DNA of 64,000 bases, taken from Enterovibrio sp. JCM 19048 (GTDB lineage Bacteria > Pseudomonadota > Gammaproteobacteria > Enterobacterales > Vibrionaceae). The stretch lies in assembly GCA_001310415.1 (NCBI GenBank), contig BAXE01000001.1, positions 124,001-188,000 of the forward strand, in the 5' to 3' direction. Made by a program: the position numbers and the translations under genes. Positions 1-9,680 of the stretch are shown piece after piece; the stretch's first letter is position 1, and every line of letters begins with the position of its first letter. The notes under the pieces are model-generated. The model was given only the letters and a program-made list of their open reading frames with translations, was not told the DNA's origin and did not search any database.

Positions 1-1699
1 CGGTACAGCCAGGATGCGCCGCGATGAAGTAAGGGATCAGGTACTGTTTCTTGCCAGCTTCCTTGGTGTACTTCTCGAACAGCGCTTTAAAGCGGTCGTA
101 AGTGCCCATGCCCGGTTTCATCATCAGATCCAGCGTACCTTTCTCGGTATGTTCTGGCGCGATCTTCAGATAGCCGCCCACGTGATGGGTGACCAGTTCT
201 TTCACGTACTCTGGTGATTCAATCGCCAGGTCGTAACGCACACCGGAAGCGATAACCACTTTCTTCACGCCTTCAAGCTGACGCGCTTCGCGGTACAGGT
301 CGATAGTGTGCTTGTGGTCTGTGTTCAGTTTTTCACAGATTTTCGGGAACACGCACGAAGGACGTCGACAGTTTTTCTCTGCACGCGGATCAGAACAACC
401 AAGGCGATACATGTTCGCTGTTGGGCCACCCAAATCGGAAATTACACCGGTAAAACCAGGCACTTTTTCGCGGATATCTTTGATCTCACTGATGATCGAT
501 TCCTGCGAGCGGTTCTGGATGATACGGCCTTCGTGCTCGGTGATAGAACAGAAAGAACAACCACCGAAACAGCCACGCATGATGTTGACAGAGGTTTTGA
601 TCATTTCATACGCAGGGATCTTCGCATCGCCGTAACGTGGGTGCGGAACACGTGCGTATGGCAGGCCGAACACATAGTCCATTTCCTCTGTGGTCAGCGG
701 AATTGGCGGGGTGTTGACCCACAGTTCGCGGTCGCCGTGCTTTTGCACCAGCGCACGCGCAGAATATGGGTTGGTTTCCAGATGCATCACGCGGCTGGCG
801 TGAGCATACAGGATACGGTCGTTCAACAGTTTTTCGTAAGAAGGCAGGCGCACGTAGCTGTTCTCAGCGTCGTGGCGCGAAGGGCGAACCATTACTGGTT
901 TCGCTTCTTCTTCTTCTTTCTTCTCAGTCGCGCAGGCTGTTTCAACCGCGTATGGGTTCGGCATCGCCATCGCTTTGCCTGGCTTATCGATACGCGAGCT
1001 GTCGATTTCCGTCATCTCTTCCGGAACAGTTTTCAGCATCACGGCTGTACCCGGAATACGGGTCATCTCAGCAATGTCTTCGCCGCGCGAAAGACGGTGG
1101 GCAACTTCAACCAGCGCACGCTCGGCGTTACCAAACAGCAGGATGTCTGCTTTCGCATCACACAGAATGGAACGGCGGACTTTGTCAGACCAGTAATCAT
1201 AGTGTGCAAGACGACGCAGGCTGGCTTCGATACCACCCAGAACGATAGGGGTTTCTTTGTAGGCTTCTTTACAGCGCTGGGAGTAAACCAGTGCAGCGCG
1301 GTCAGGACGTTTGCCACCTTCGTTGCCCGGGGTGTAAGCATCGTCATGACGTGGTTTTCGGTCGGCGGTGTAGCGGTTGATCATGGAGTCCATGTTACCG
1401 GCAGTCACACCGAAGAAGAGGTTAGGCTGACCCAGCGCCATAAACGCGGTTTTGTCCTGCCATTCAGGTTGCGCAATGATACCTACGCGAAAGCCCTGCG
1501 CTTCAAGCACACGGCCGATTACCGCCATACCAAAGCTAGGGTGATCGACATAAGCATCGCCGGTGACAATGATGATGTCACAGCTATCCCAGCCAAGCAT
1601 GTCCATTTCTTCCCGGCTTGTTGGCAGGAAAGGAGCGGGACCAAAGCATTCAGCCCAATATGGTTGGTATTCGTTGATCGGAGTTACAGAATTGCGCAT
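1..1699 (-). CDS. ygiQ: YgiQ family radical SAM protein (3' end outside window)
   Basis: Radical SAM protein of the YgiQ family, whose function is not established. About 566 N-terminal codons are visible without a break; the family runs to about 700-760 aa, so the C-terminus lies beyond position 1. The protein begins [19 protein letters not shown] cobalamin-like N-terminal half is followed by the 4Fe-4S/SAM motif CFGGCSFCS (CxxxCxxC) near residue 380, read on the reverse strand at about 550-580. A Cys-rich stretch follows with CSDP, NCRRPSC and KIC. The reverse complement carries a long open frame over 308-1855, but only this strand gives a family match. No operon partner is visible; guaD lies about 190 bp away on the same strand. 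Confidence 0.93.
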   Translation of the reverse strand, partial: MRNSVTPINEYQPYWAECFGPAPFLPTSREEMDMLGWDSCDIIIVTGDAYVDHPSFGMAVIGRVLEAQGFRVGIIAQPEWQDKTAFMALGQPNLFFGVTAGNMDSMINRYTADRKPRHDDAYTPGNEGGKRPDRAALVYSQRCKEAYKETPIVLGGIEASLRRLAHYDYWSDKVRRSILCDAKADILLFGNAERALVEVAHRLSRGEDIAEMTRIPGTAVMLKTVPEEMTEIDSSRIDKPGKAMAMPNPYAVETACATEKKEEEEAKPVMVRPSRHDAENSYVRLPSYEKLLNDRILYAHASRVMHLETNPYSARALVQKHGDRELWVNTPPIPLTTEEMDYVFGLPYARVPHPRYGDAKIPAYEMIKTSVNIMRGCFGGCSFCSITEHEGRIIQNRSQESIISEIKDIREKVPGFTGVISDLGGPTANMYRLGCSDPRAEKNCRRPSCVFPKICEKLNTDHKHTIDLYREARQLEGVKKVVIASGVRYDLAIESPEYVKELVTHHVGGYLKIAPEHTEKGTLDLMMKPGMGTYDRFKALFEKYTKEAGKKQYLIPYFIAAHPGCT

Positions 1700-1888
1700 T
1701 TTTTAACCTCTTTCTCGCGAGGCGTGAATTATAGCGGCTTGGAAGGTGGAGAGCCAGAGCGATTAAACCCGCAGTTTTGCAAGGTTTTAGCCGTTCATAC
1801 TGTGATTGGGGTGTTTAACTTGCAAATTATGCAGAAAAACGACCTCTGGCAGTGAGTGACTGGCAGAGGCCAACTTCAGATTGGAGGG

Positions 1889-3203
1889 TTATTTGCGGTA
1901 AACCGAACGCCCATAAGAATAGGTGTCGCACACCGTGCGGTCATCGCCTAGAGTCATGAGAACAAAGAGCTTGTCTTCCAATGACTGGGCATGTTCCATC
2001 CGGAATTTCATCAGCTGGGTGGCGTGCAGATCCAAAATGACAAAATCCGCTTCTTTACCGGCTTCAAAGTTGCGACGTAGTTATCCAGTGACAGTGCCTT
2101 TGCGCCGCCTAATGTGGCTGATACAGGGATTTCAGCGGATGCAGCTTTTTACCCTGAAGTTGCATCACCTTGTAGGCTTCACTCATGGTCTGGAGCAGGG
2201 AAAAGCTGGTGCCAGCACCCACGTCTGTGCCCATGCCGACTTTGATGCCTTTGTCTTCCATTTCATCGAGTGGGAACAGCCCAGAACCCAGAAAAAGGTT
2301 GGACGTGGGACAGAACGCGATGGCTGAGTCGGTTTCCGACAGGCGTTTGCATTCGCCGTCACACAGGTGAATGCCGTGGGCGAACACTGAGCGACTGGAA
2401 AGCAATCCGTGTTGGTCGTAGACATCAAGATAGTTTTTGCTGTCTGGGAACAACTCCTGCACCCACTCGATTTCTTTCTTGTTTTCGGAAAGGTGGGTGT
2501 GCATGTACACGTCGGGGTATTCCTCCAGCAATTTGCCCGCCAAACGTAACTGTTCAGGGGAGCTGGTTGGGGCGAAGCGAGGGGTGACGGCGTAATGCAG
2601 GCGGCCTTTGTTGTGCCATTTCTCAATCAACGCTTTGCTGTCGGCGTAGCCTGATTCGGGCGTGTCGGTCAGATCGTCCGGCGCATTTCTGTCCATCAGG
2701 ACTTTACCCGCAATCATGCGCAGGTTGCGCTTTTCGGCTTCCTGGAAAAAGACATCCACAGAGGCTTTATGTACCGTGCCGAAAACAAGGGCTGTCGTCG
2801 TACCGTTACGGGCCAGTTCATCCAAAAACTGCACCGCGACTTCACGGGCGTAATCCACATTGGCGAAGCGCTTTTCTTCGGGAAAGGTGTAGTTGTTCAG
2901 CCAATCGAGAAGTTGCTCGCCATAGGCGGCAATCATCCCAGTTTGGGGATAGTGGATATGGGTGTCAATAAAGCCAGGGGTGATCAGTTTGTTTTCAAGT
3001 TCGACGATTTCTACGCTGTCATCCAGCGTCGGCAGGATGTCGGCAGCATGGCCGACTTTGACCACATGACCGTCGGCGATGAGCAATATGCCATCGTCGA
3101 AGTATTGGTATGAATCTTCCAAACCCACGTCCGTTGGGTTCGCAAGGCTGTGCAGAATGGCAGCGCGAAAGGCTTTTGCCGGATGAGCTTTTGGGTCTTT
3201 CAT
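1889..3203 (-). CDS. guaD: Guanine deaminase (one or more frame breaks near 2080-2110)
   Basis: Guanine deaminase hydrolyses guanine to xanthine and ammonia and so feeds the adjacent xanthine dehydrogenase. It belongs to the amidohydrolase superfamily. Visible motifs are PGFIDTHIHYPQ (metal-binding HxH), RNGTTTALVFGTVH, MDRNAPD, HTHLSENKKEIEW, FCPTSNLFLGSGLF and GMGTDVGAGT with the metal Asp. The main frame runs from 3203 to about 2110. The C-terminus continues in shifted frame as NFEAGKEADFVILDLHATQ and ends in YGRSVYRK at 1889, so the repaired length is about 438 aa, normal for GuaD. Restoring a G in GTCGCAAC (to GTCGGCAAC) repairs the frame; I read this as a sequence deletion rather than a dead gene. 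It is the last gene of the xdhA-xdhB-xdhC-guaD operon, 4 nt after xdhC. Confidence 0.92.
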
Positions 3204-3207
3204 TCCT

Positions 3208-4080
3208 TTATGCCCTTATTTTCTCGTTATTCTTATTGTCATCTCTATTAAGGATAGAGAGCTTTTCCGTCTGTTTCTGCGCTTCCTGCTCCCGTTTGTT
3301 GGCGATCTGCGCACCCTGGTAACAGGCGATAAGCTCTCCTGCGACTGATACTGCGATTTCCGCCGGGTGTTTTCCCTTGACCGCGTCAATGCCGATCGGG
3401 CAGATCATGGTGTTGATGGCCTCGTCATCAAAGCCACGCTCTTTCAGGCGATAGTCGAAGCGTTTGCGCTTGGAAAGGGAGCCAATCAGTCCGAAATAGC
3501 GGCTATCCCCGCGTTTCAGAATGGCGCGCGAGAGGTCAAAATCGAGCTGGTGGTTATGGGTGAGCACCAGATACATGCTGTTAGCGGGCAGCGTTGCCAC
3601 TTCGCCAACCGGATCGTCCGAGACCCGTATTTCCACATTATCAGGAATGTAGTCGGGAAATTGATCTTCACGCTCATCAATCCAAATCACCTTAAATGGC
3701 AGGGTGGCAAGGATATGTACCAGCGCTTTGGCAACATGGCCTGCACCAAACAGTGCCAATGTATGGCGCTGCTGCCCGATAGGTTCAAAGCTTAATGTGA
3801 CCATGCCACCGCAGCACTGGCCGAGGCGTGCACCGAGATTGAAGCGTTCGATTTTCATCTCGCTGTCGCCTTGCTCCAGCATCTCCTGCGCGGTTTGCAT
3901 GGCGACGTGTTCGAGGTGTCCACCGCCGATGGTGGCGGTGACGCCATCTTCCGTGACCAGCATTTTGGTACCCGCGCCACGGGGGACTGACCCCATGTCT
4001 TCCAGCACAGTCACCATCACGCACGGCGTGCCTTTGGCCTGAAACTCTGCCAGCGCCTGGATCCAATTGTCTTTAAACAT
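3208..4080 (-). CDS. xdhC: Xanthine dehydrogenase accessory protein XdhC
   Basis: Chaperone that binds molybdenum cofactor, promotes its sulfuration and inserts it into xanthine dehydrogenase. The frame is intact at about 290 aa. It has an N-terminal XdhC/CoxI domain (VTVLEDMGSVPRGAGTKMLV, TIGGGHLEHVA, GQCCGGMV) and a C-terminal Rossmann domain (LALFGAGHVAKALVHIL, YLVLTHNHQLDFDL, FGLIGSLSKRKRF, CPIGIDAVKGKHPAEIAVSV). ATG at 4080 is preferred over TTG at 4092 because GGAGG lies 5 nt upstream of it. It sits between xdhB and guaD in a tight operon, the usual bacterial arrangement. Confidence 0.95.
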   Translation of the reverse strand: MFKDNWIQALAEFQAKGTPCVMVTVLEDMGSVPRGAGTKMLVTEDGVTATIGGGHLEHVAMQTAQEMLEQGDSEMKIERFNLGARLGQCCGGMVTLSFEPIGQQRHTLALFGAGHVAKALVHILATLPFKVIWIDEREDQFPDYIPDNVEIRVSDDPVGEVATLPANSMYLVLTHNHQLDFDLSRAILKRGDSRYFGLIGSLSKRKRFDYRLKERGFDDEAINTMICPIGIDAVKGKHPAEIAVSVAGELIACYQGAQIANKREQEAQKQTEKLSILNRDDNKNNEKIRA

Positions 4081-4107
4081 CACTGCCTCCAAGGTTCGGG
4101 TTCGTCT

Positions 4108-6487
4108 CTACAGCGCAAATGACGCTGGCGATTTGCCTTTCCGCGCCCGTTTGATGGCGTTGTAAACCTGCTCAGGCGTGGCCGGGGCAGGGAGGTGCGG
4201 GATTTCGCCATCCTCTGCAACGCTCACAATGGCATCACGGAGGGCGCTCCACACTGAAATCGCCAGCATGAACGGCGGCTCGCCCACGGCTTTGGAGTGG
4301 AATACCGTGTCTTCAGGGTTGGCGCGGTTCTCGACGAGTTTGGTATTGAAGATCTCCGGCGTATCAGCCACGGCCGGGATCTTGTAACTGGCGGGGCCTG
4401 CGTCATAAGCTGACCTTTGTCGTTCCACACCAGCTCTTCGGTGGTCAGCCAGCCCATGCCTTGGATAAAGCCGCCTTCCACCTGGCCGACATCAATGGCC
4501 GGGTTTAGCGACGCGCCCACATCGTGCAGGATATCGGTGCGCAGCACTCTGTATTCACCGGTGAGGGTATCTACGATGACTTCCGAGCAGGAAACGCCGT
4601 AGGCGAAGTAATAGAACGGACGGCCACGGGCTTTGTCGTGATCATAGAAAATCTTGGGTGTGCGGTAGAAACCAGATGCCGCCAGCGAGATTTGGTTCAG
4701 CCAGCAAAGCTCGGTGAAATCGGCAAAGGTTAGCGTTTTCTTGTCGCCAATGGTGACGATGCCATTGCTGAACACGACCTCTTCCGGCGCGACATCAAAA
4801 TGGGATGACGCAAAGTTCACCATACGGTCTTTGATGGTCAGTGCCGCGTTTTGCGCCGCTTTACCGTTGAGGTCAGTGCCGGATGAAGCTGCCGTTGGCG
4901 ACGTATTCGGCACTTTCTCTGTGTTGGTGGCGGTAATTTGAATCGCGCTGATATCCACGCTGAAGGTTTCAGCCACAATCTGCGCTACCTTGGTGTTCAG
5001 ACCCTGACCCATTTCCGTACCACCGTGGTTGAGGGAAATACTGCCATCGGTGTAAACCGTGACCAGTGCACCAGCCTGATTGAGGAAGGTAGCGGTGAAG
5101 GAAATGCCAAATTTGACCGGCGTCAGCGAAATCCCTTTTTTCAGAATGGGGCTGTTGGCGTTAAATTCAGCGATAGCTTTGCGACGCGCCTGATAATCGC
5201 AGGACATTTCCAGCTCGGCGGTCATTTCGTGGATAAAGTTATCTTCCACTTTTTGGTAGTAATGGGTTTCGTCGCGGCCTTCACCGGCATAGTAGTTGGC
5301 TTTGCGAACATCCAATGGGTCTTTGCCAAGGTGACAGGCGATGGTGTCCATTACGTGTTCAATGGTCATCATGCCCTGTGGGCCGCCAAATCCGCGGTAG
5401 GCGGTGTTGGATGCCGTGTTGGTTTTCACGCAGTGTCCGGTGACAGTGGCATTTCCAAGGAAGTAGGCGTTGTCGGAGTGAAACATGGCGCGGTCGACAA
5501 TGGAACGCGACAAGTCTGGCGAATGTCCGGCGTTACCGGCAACCACAATCTCAATGCCTTGAATCACGCCATTGTCGTCAAAGCCCACTTTATATTGGTT
5601 AAAGAAGGGTGGCGTTTGCCTGTCATCATCATGTCTTCACGGCGTGGCAGGCGGAATTTCACCGGTTGTCCGGTTTGGTTAGCAATCACCGCTGCGATAC
5701 AGGCAGGGCCAGCTGCTTGGGTTTCCTTGCCGCCGAAACCGCCGCCCATGCGACGCATGTCGATCAGCACTTTGTGCATGGGCACGCCTAACACTGACGC
5801 AACCAGCTTCTGGACTTCAGTTGGGTTTTGTGTCGAACAGTAGACAATCACGCCGCCATCTTCGGTGGGCACCACGCTCGACACCTGGGTTTCCAGATAA
5901 AAATGTTCCTGCCCGCCAATGTGCAATGAGCCTTCCAACACGTGTTTGGCATTGGCAATAGCCGCGGCAGAATTGCCCCGTTTCTGGGTATGACTGTCGG
6001 TGACAAAAAGCTTCTGCGCCAGCGCTTCTTCAACATCCAGCGCAGCAGGCAAAAGTTCGTATTCGATGATAGCGGCCTGCGCGGCTTTGCGGGCGGTATC
6101 GAGGCTGTCTGCTGCCACGGCAATCACGGGCTGGCCGACATACACCACTTTGCCGTCAGCCAGCATTGGGTCGCCCGGCAGGATAGGGCCGATATCAAGT
6201 TCGCCCGGCACATCGTTGGCGGTGATGACTGTGCGCACGCCCGGCACTTTGTAGCAAGGTGACACATCGAGTTTGGTGATGTTGGCGTGGGCGTGAGGAC
6301 TCATCAGCGCATAAACGTGCAGCTGGTTGGGAAATTCTGCGCGGTCGTCAATATAGAGCGCTTCACCGGACACCTGTTTCTCGGCGCTCTCATGTTTGAC
6401 CGATTTGCCGACGCCGGTGGCCAGTCCTGCTTTGGCTTGGGCGGTCATTTCTTCCATGGTCATGGCCGGGGTCGTTTTACGGGACAT
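4108..6487 (-). CDS. xdhB: Xanthine dehydrogenase molybdopterin-binding subunit XdhB (two frame breaks)
   Basis: Large Mo-cofactor subunit of bacterial xanthine dehydrogenase, oxidising hypoxanthine to xanthine and xanthine to urate. Three consecutive frames (6487 to about 5590, about 5588 to 4400, about 4430 to 4108) join into about 793 aa, the size of known XdhB. Motifs occur in order: GEALYIDD, GGGFGGKETQ (Moco), TAYRGFGGPQGMM, LNHGGTEMGQGLNTK, SSGTDLNGKAAQNA, and near the C-terminus VGEPPFMLAISVWSALRDAI with the catalytic Glu. Restoring one C in CACCCTTC (near 5590) and one G in CAGGCCCC (near 4400) rejoins the frames, so both look like sequencing deletions. The start overlaps the end of xdhA by 11 nt, implying translational coupling. 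Confidence 0.94.
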
Positions 6488-7931
6488 AATGAATCACCCT
6501 CGTTTCAATCATTTTTCCATCAGCGGCGTAGCTGAGCTCGGTGAACATGCGGTAAAGCAGGTTGGCAGCGGTTTCAGTGCGGTATTCCTTGGTTGCCCTG
6601 AAATCGGAAATCGGCGAGAAGTCGCTTTCCAGGGCTTTCATCGCCGCCTGAATTGTCGTGGCAGAAAGCGGTTGACCCACCAAGGCCTGTTCACAGTGAC
6701 GTGCCCGCGCAGGAATTGCGGCCATGCCACCGAAGGCAATCCGCGCTTCTGTGACTGTTTCACCGTCAAAGGTCAGCCTAAACGCGCCGCAGACAGCAGA
6801 GATATCGTCGTCGAAACGCTTGGAAATCTTGTACGCCTTGAAGGCTTTGTCCGGCTGTGGCTTGGGAATGCGGATCGTCTGGATGAACTCCGACGGTTGC
6901 AGCGCCGTCACTTTGTAGTCTTTGAAGAAGTCTTCCAGCGCAATCTCACGGGTCACGTCACCACGGCGCAGGATGATGGTCGAAGCCAGAGCAATCAGCA
7001 GCGGCGGCCCGTCTCCGATTGGGGAGGCGTTGGCAATATTGCCGCCAGTGGTTCCCTGATTGCGGATTTGCAGGGAAGCAAAGCGTTGCAACAGGGCACT
7101 GAAATCCGGGTAGTGGGGTAGCAATGCGCGGTAGACATCGGTAAAGGGCACATTGGCGCCAATTTCGATATGGGTATCGGTTTCAATGACGGTTTTGATG
7201 TCATCAACGTGGCCGAGGTAAACCAGTTTATCGATATCGCGGTGGAACTGGGTGACTTCCAGCGCCAGATCTGTGCCGCCAGCCAGCAGTTTGGCAGTCG
7301 GATGCGCCATCAGGATTTTCGCCAGCTCATCACTGCTGGTGGGTGTGAATGCTGACTTTCCATCGGCTTGGTACTCCAGCTCCGGCTTGCCAATCGCAGT
7401 CAGTTTCTCAATGGTTTCGCGCTCGTACTCGGCGAACTGGTCGCGGATAGGGGCTTCCTGACTCAGCGACAGCGCGGCTTCAACGATAGGGCGGTAACCG
7501 GTGCAGCGACAAAGGTTTCCAGCCAACGCCTCATAGGTTTCTTCCTTGTCGGCATTGGGATGGTTCTTGGTCAGTGCGAACATCGACATGATAAAGCCGG
7601 GCGTACAATAGCCACACTGACTGCCGTGGAAATCAACAATGGCTTGCTGAACCGGGTGAAGCGCTGCTTTGGTACGCAGGTCTTCCACCGTAATCAGCTG
7701 CTTGCCATGCAGGGCAGAAACAAAGGTCAGGCAAGAGTTCACGCTGCGGTATTCAAGCTTACCTTCAACCACTTCACCCAATACGACTGTACAGGCACCG
7801 CAATCGCCCGAACCACATCCTTCTTTCGTTCCTGTTTTACGAACGTGTTCGCGCAGGTAATTCAATACAGTCAGGTTAGGCGAAATATCACCTTCTTCCT
7901 GCAAGGTCTGATTTAAGAGAAAACGGATCAC
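6477..7931 (-). CDS. xdhA: Xanthine dehydrogenase FeS/FAD subunit XdhA
   Basis: Small subunit of xanthine dehydrogenase, 484 aa and intact, carrying both [2Fe-2S] clusters and the FAD domain as in Rhodobacter-type XdhA. The plant-type ferredoxin motif is CGSGDCGACTVV with a downstream CLTF. The second cluster motifs are CGYCTPG and NLCRCTGYRPI. The FAD domain follows from about residue 190 (LLAGGTDLALEV, TTGGNIANASPIGDGPP). The start is GTG at 7931 with GGAGG 4 nt upstream. It is the first gene of xdhA-xdhB-xdhC-guaD. Its upstream region holds a 14-bp palindrome at 7981-7994 and a GntR-type site at 8101-8112, so it is probably under local repression lifted by a purine or glyoxylate signal (inference). 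Confidence 0.96.
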   Translation of the reverse strand: MIRFLLNQTLQEEGDISPNLTVLNYLREHVRKTGTKEGCGSGDCGACTVVLGEVVEGKLEYRSVNSCLTFVSALHGKQLITVEDLRTKAALHPVQQAIVDFHGSQCGYCTPGFIMSMFALTKNHPNADKEETYEALAGNLCRCTGYRPIVEAALSLSQEAPIRDQFAEYERETIEKLTAIGKPELEYQADGKSAFTPTSSDELAKILMAHPTAKLLAGGTDLALEVTQFHRDIDKLVYLGHVDDIKTVIETDTHIEIGANVPFTDVYRALLPHYPDFSALLQRFASLQIRNQGTTGGNIANASPIGDGPPLLIALASTIILRRGDVTREIALEDFFKDYKVTALQPSEFIQTIRIPKPQPDKAFKAYKISKRFDDDISAVCGAFRLTFDGETVTEARIAFGGMAAIPARARHCEQALVGQPLSATTIQAAMKALESDFSPISDFRATKEYRTETAANLLYRMFTELSYAADGKMIETRVIHYVP

Positions 7932-7980
7932 ACGGCCTCCATGACGATTTCGTATCCATTGATTACAAACTAGTCATTTC

Positions 7981-7994
7981 TGACCGCGCGGTCA
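7981..7994. promoter_or_regulatory. TetR-type palindrome in the xdhA promoter
   Basis: TGACCGCGCGGTCA is a perfect 14-bp palindrome 50 bp upstream of the xdhA start and overlaps a -35-like TTGACC. Its TGACC-N4-GGTCA half-sites and spacing match the known RutR operator (TTGACC-N4-GGTCAA). A RutR-like TetR gene lies in the same cluster at 16638. That the two are connected is inference. Confidence 0.55.
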
Positions 7995-8100
7995 ACAAAT
8001 TGGTAACAATTGAAAATCATGAATTTAACAATTAAAAGTGCTTTAAAATCATTAATTAAGATGTGCGAAGGAGGATGTTCAACAGAAATTGTAACTATAG

Positions 8101-8112
8101 ATTGTATACAAT
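8101..8112. promoter_or_regulatory. Candidate GntR operator 1 (xdhA/gntR region)
   Basis: ATTGTATACAAT is a perfect 12-bp palindrome with the GT-N2-AC core usual for GntR-family operators. The same core recurs before malate synthase, gcl and puuE, and in a shortened form before gntR. Confidence 0.6.
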
Positions 8113-8174
8113 TTGTGAGATTGATCGTTTCAAATTCTTGGAAGTGATAAGGAAATGTAAGATTTGAAAAGCAG

Positions 8175-8210
8175 AAAGCGACACAAAAACCGGCAGGTTT
8201 GTGTCGCTTT
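8175..8210 (-). terminator. Terminator downstream of gntR
   Basis: A 13-bp stem AAAGCGACACAAA / TTTGTGTCGCTTT with a 10-nt loop lies 22 bp after the gntR stop. On the minus strand it is followed by a T-rich stretch. Confidence 0.7.
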
Positions 8211-8231
8211 CCTGAAGGATTGGAACAGGGA

Positions 8232-8964
8232 CTAGGCTTTCTTTTTCAACACATTTGAAAACACGGCATGCAAATCCTGGGTGGCAGAATCATCATGAAG
8301 GTTCAGCTTGGATTTGATGTGGTCAAGATGCGTTTTCATCAGGGAAATGGCGCGTTCCTTGTCCTTGGCCTCGATTGCATCAAGCAATGCCGTATGTTCA
8401 TCAAACGAGCAGTTATGCTTCTTGGTGGATTCATAAAGCGCAATGATCAGCGAACATTGGGAAACCAGACTGCGTTGGAAGCTCATCAGCGGGATGTTGT
8501 TTGCCATGGCGGCCAGCTCAATATGAAATTCACCGGAAAGTCGGATGCTGCGTCCGGTGTCGTTCTGGGCGATCGCTTCATGTTCTTCTGCGACCATGGC
8601 GCGGCATTTGGCGATTTGTTCGCTGGTGGCATGTTCTGCAGCCAGTTCAACAATAGCAGCTCCATCACCTCGCGGGCTTTCAGGATTTGCAGCGCTTCAT
8701 CAACGGAAGGGGACGCCACAATCGAGCCACGGTTTGGGCGGGTGCTGACAACCTGCTCGATCGAAAGTCGCAGCAGGCGCGGCGGATGATGGTGCGGCTG
8801 ACGCCAAAGATTTCGCCCAGCGCTTCCTCGCTCAGCTTGGTGCCGGGAGGCAGGCGCTGTTCAAGAATCGCATCAAAAATATGGCCGTAAACAATGTCAT
8901 CCTGCGTGAGTTTAGGGTTTGTCGATTTGGTTTTCTTGTTTGTTGCTTTGAGAAGCCCTGTCAT
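8232..8964 (-). CDS. GntR family (FCD domain) transcriptional regulator, frame breaks
   Basis: GntR-family DNA-binding regulator with an FCD ligand-binding domain, about 243 aa after repair. The N-terminal winged helix is recognisable from IFDAILEQRLPPGTKLSEEA and GEIFGVSRTIIRRA. Helical FCD segments follow: VDEALQILKAREVMELLLL, SGEFHIELAAMANNIPLMS and HTALLDAIEAKDKERAISLM (FCD metal-type His). Frames break near 8640 and 8780; a single restored base at each gives one protein, so I call it functional. ATG at 8964 is chosen because GGAAA lies just upstream and the homologous region begins there; an upstream ATG at 9096 overlaps the putative operator. Likely a repressor of the purine/glyoxylate genes (inference from position and repeated palindromes). 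Confidence 0.85.
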
Positions 8965-9085
8965 ACAGTTTTTCCTTTTCAAACCCATGGAGGCGTTTGA
9001 GTCTGCTGTCAAATAACGTTCTGAAAGCGAACGTAAACTTATATCTGAATCTTGATTATATTTTGTATAAGAATAGCTGAAGTGA

Positions 9086-9093
9086 TTGTACAA
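9086..9093. promoter_or_regulatory. Candidate autoregulatory GntR site
   Basis: TTGTACAA lies upstream of gntR, with a degenerate TTTTGTATAAGAA at about 9061-9073. On the minus strand TTGTAC could be a -35 with TATACA 18 nt downstream, so binding here would block gntR transcription. It lacks the central TA of the other copies, so confidence is modest. Confidence 0.4.
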
Positions 9094-9141
9094 CATTGCC
9101 TCAACGATTGTATCGGCGGTGTTATTGGTTTGTGGCGCGGG

Positions 9142-9179
9142 TAATAAAAGCGGCTCCCCTTACCAAGCAGGAGAGCCGT
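9142..9179 (-). terminator. Terminator downstream of glcG-like gene
   Basis: Minus-strand hairpin CGGCTCTCC / GGGGAGCCG (one G-U pair) with a 10-nt loop, followed by CTTTTATT. It ends the aceB-glcG transcript and insulates gntR. Confidence 0.6.
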
Positions 9180-9212
9180 CGCGGTTATCCGGTGAGTGTG
9201 GAAACGAGCGGG

Positions 9213-9652
9213 TTAGAGATTGAGCAAGCTATCCGTGCTGAATTTGGCCGCGAGAATACCTGCAATCGCCACTTCCTCATCTGTGTCTGAAATGTCACCG
9301 GACACACCGACTGCACCGAGCAATTCAGCATGGTCATCACGGATAAGCACGCCGCCCGGCACGGGAACGAGGTTCCCTTGTGCCAGAGTGGAAACTGACG
9401 AGATAAAACAGGGGCGGGTCTGGGCATCATCGGCGATTTTCCGCGACGAACAACCAAGGGCGATCGCCCCCACGCTTTGGCAATGGCGATCTCCGGTCGC
9501 ATCATGCTTGAACCATCTTGCCGTTGCAGTGAAATCAGTGCGCCACCTCTGTCCAGAATAGCGACTGTCAGTGGCGCGGTTTTCCGCTCCTGCGCAGCGA
9601 GAAATACCTGCGAGGTAATTTCCAGCGCTTTTAACATCGTCAGATTTTCCAT
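9213..9652 (-). CDS. GlcG/HbpS-family protein (one frame break)
   Basis: Small GlcG/HbpS-family (Haem_degrading) protein, about 146 aa after joining two frames near 9470. Visible pieces are MENLTMLKALEITSQVFLAA, TAPLTVAILDRGGALISLQR, PEIAIAKAW, VPVPGGVLIRD and LLGAVGVSGDISDTDEEVAI, the last a family signature. GGAGA lies 8 nt before ATG 9652. It follows malate synthase at 28 nt on the same strand. GlcG proteins often sit beside glycolate/glyoxylate genes (glc operons), which fits this site, but the biochemical role is unsettled; some relatives bind haem or cobalamin. Confidence 0.8.
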
Positions 9653-9680
9653 TTAAGCTCTCCTTATGAGCCAATACCAA

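Larger units (their letters stand above)
7932..8174. promoter_or_regulatory. Promoter region upstream of xdhA
   Basis: Non-coding AT-rich stretch between xdhA and the gntR terminator. On the minus strand TTGACC (a -35-like hexamer) is embedded in the palindrome at 7981-7994, with a weak -10-like TAGTTT 17 nt further on. A second palindrome at 8101-8112 matches sites near other genes of the cluster. I see no further coding potential. Confidence 0.5.

Noticed and set aside
308..1855. 515-aa plus-strand open frame
   Set aside because: Antisense to ygiQ; the minus strand gives a clear radical SAM family match and the plus translation shows no family features.
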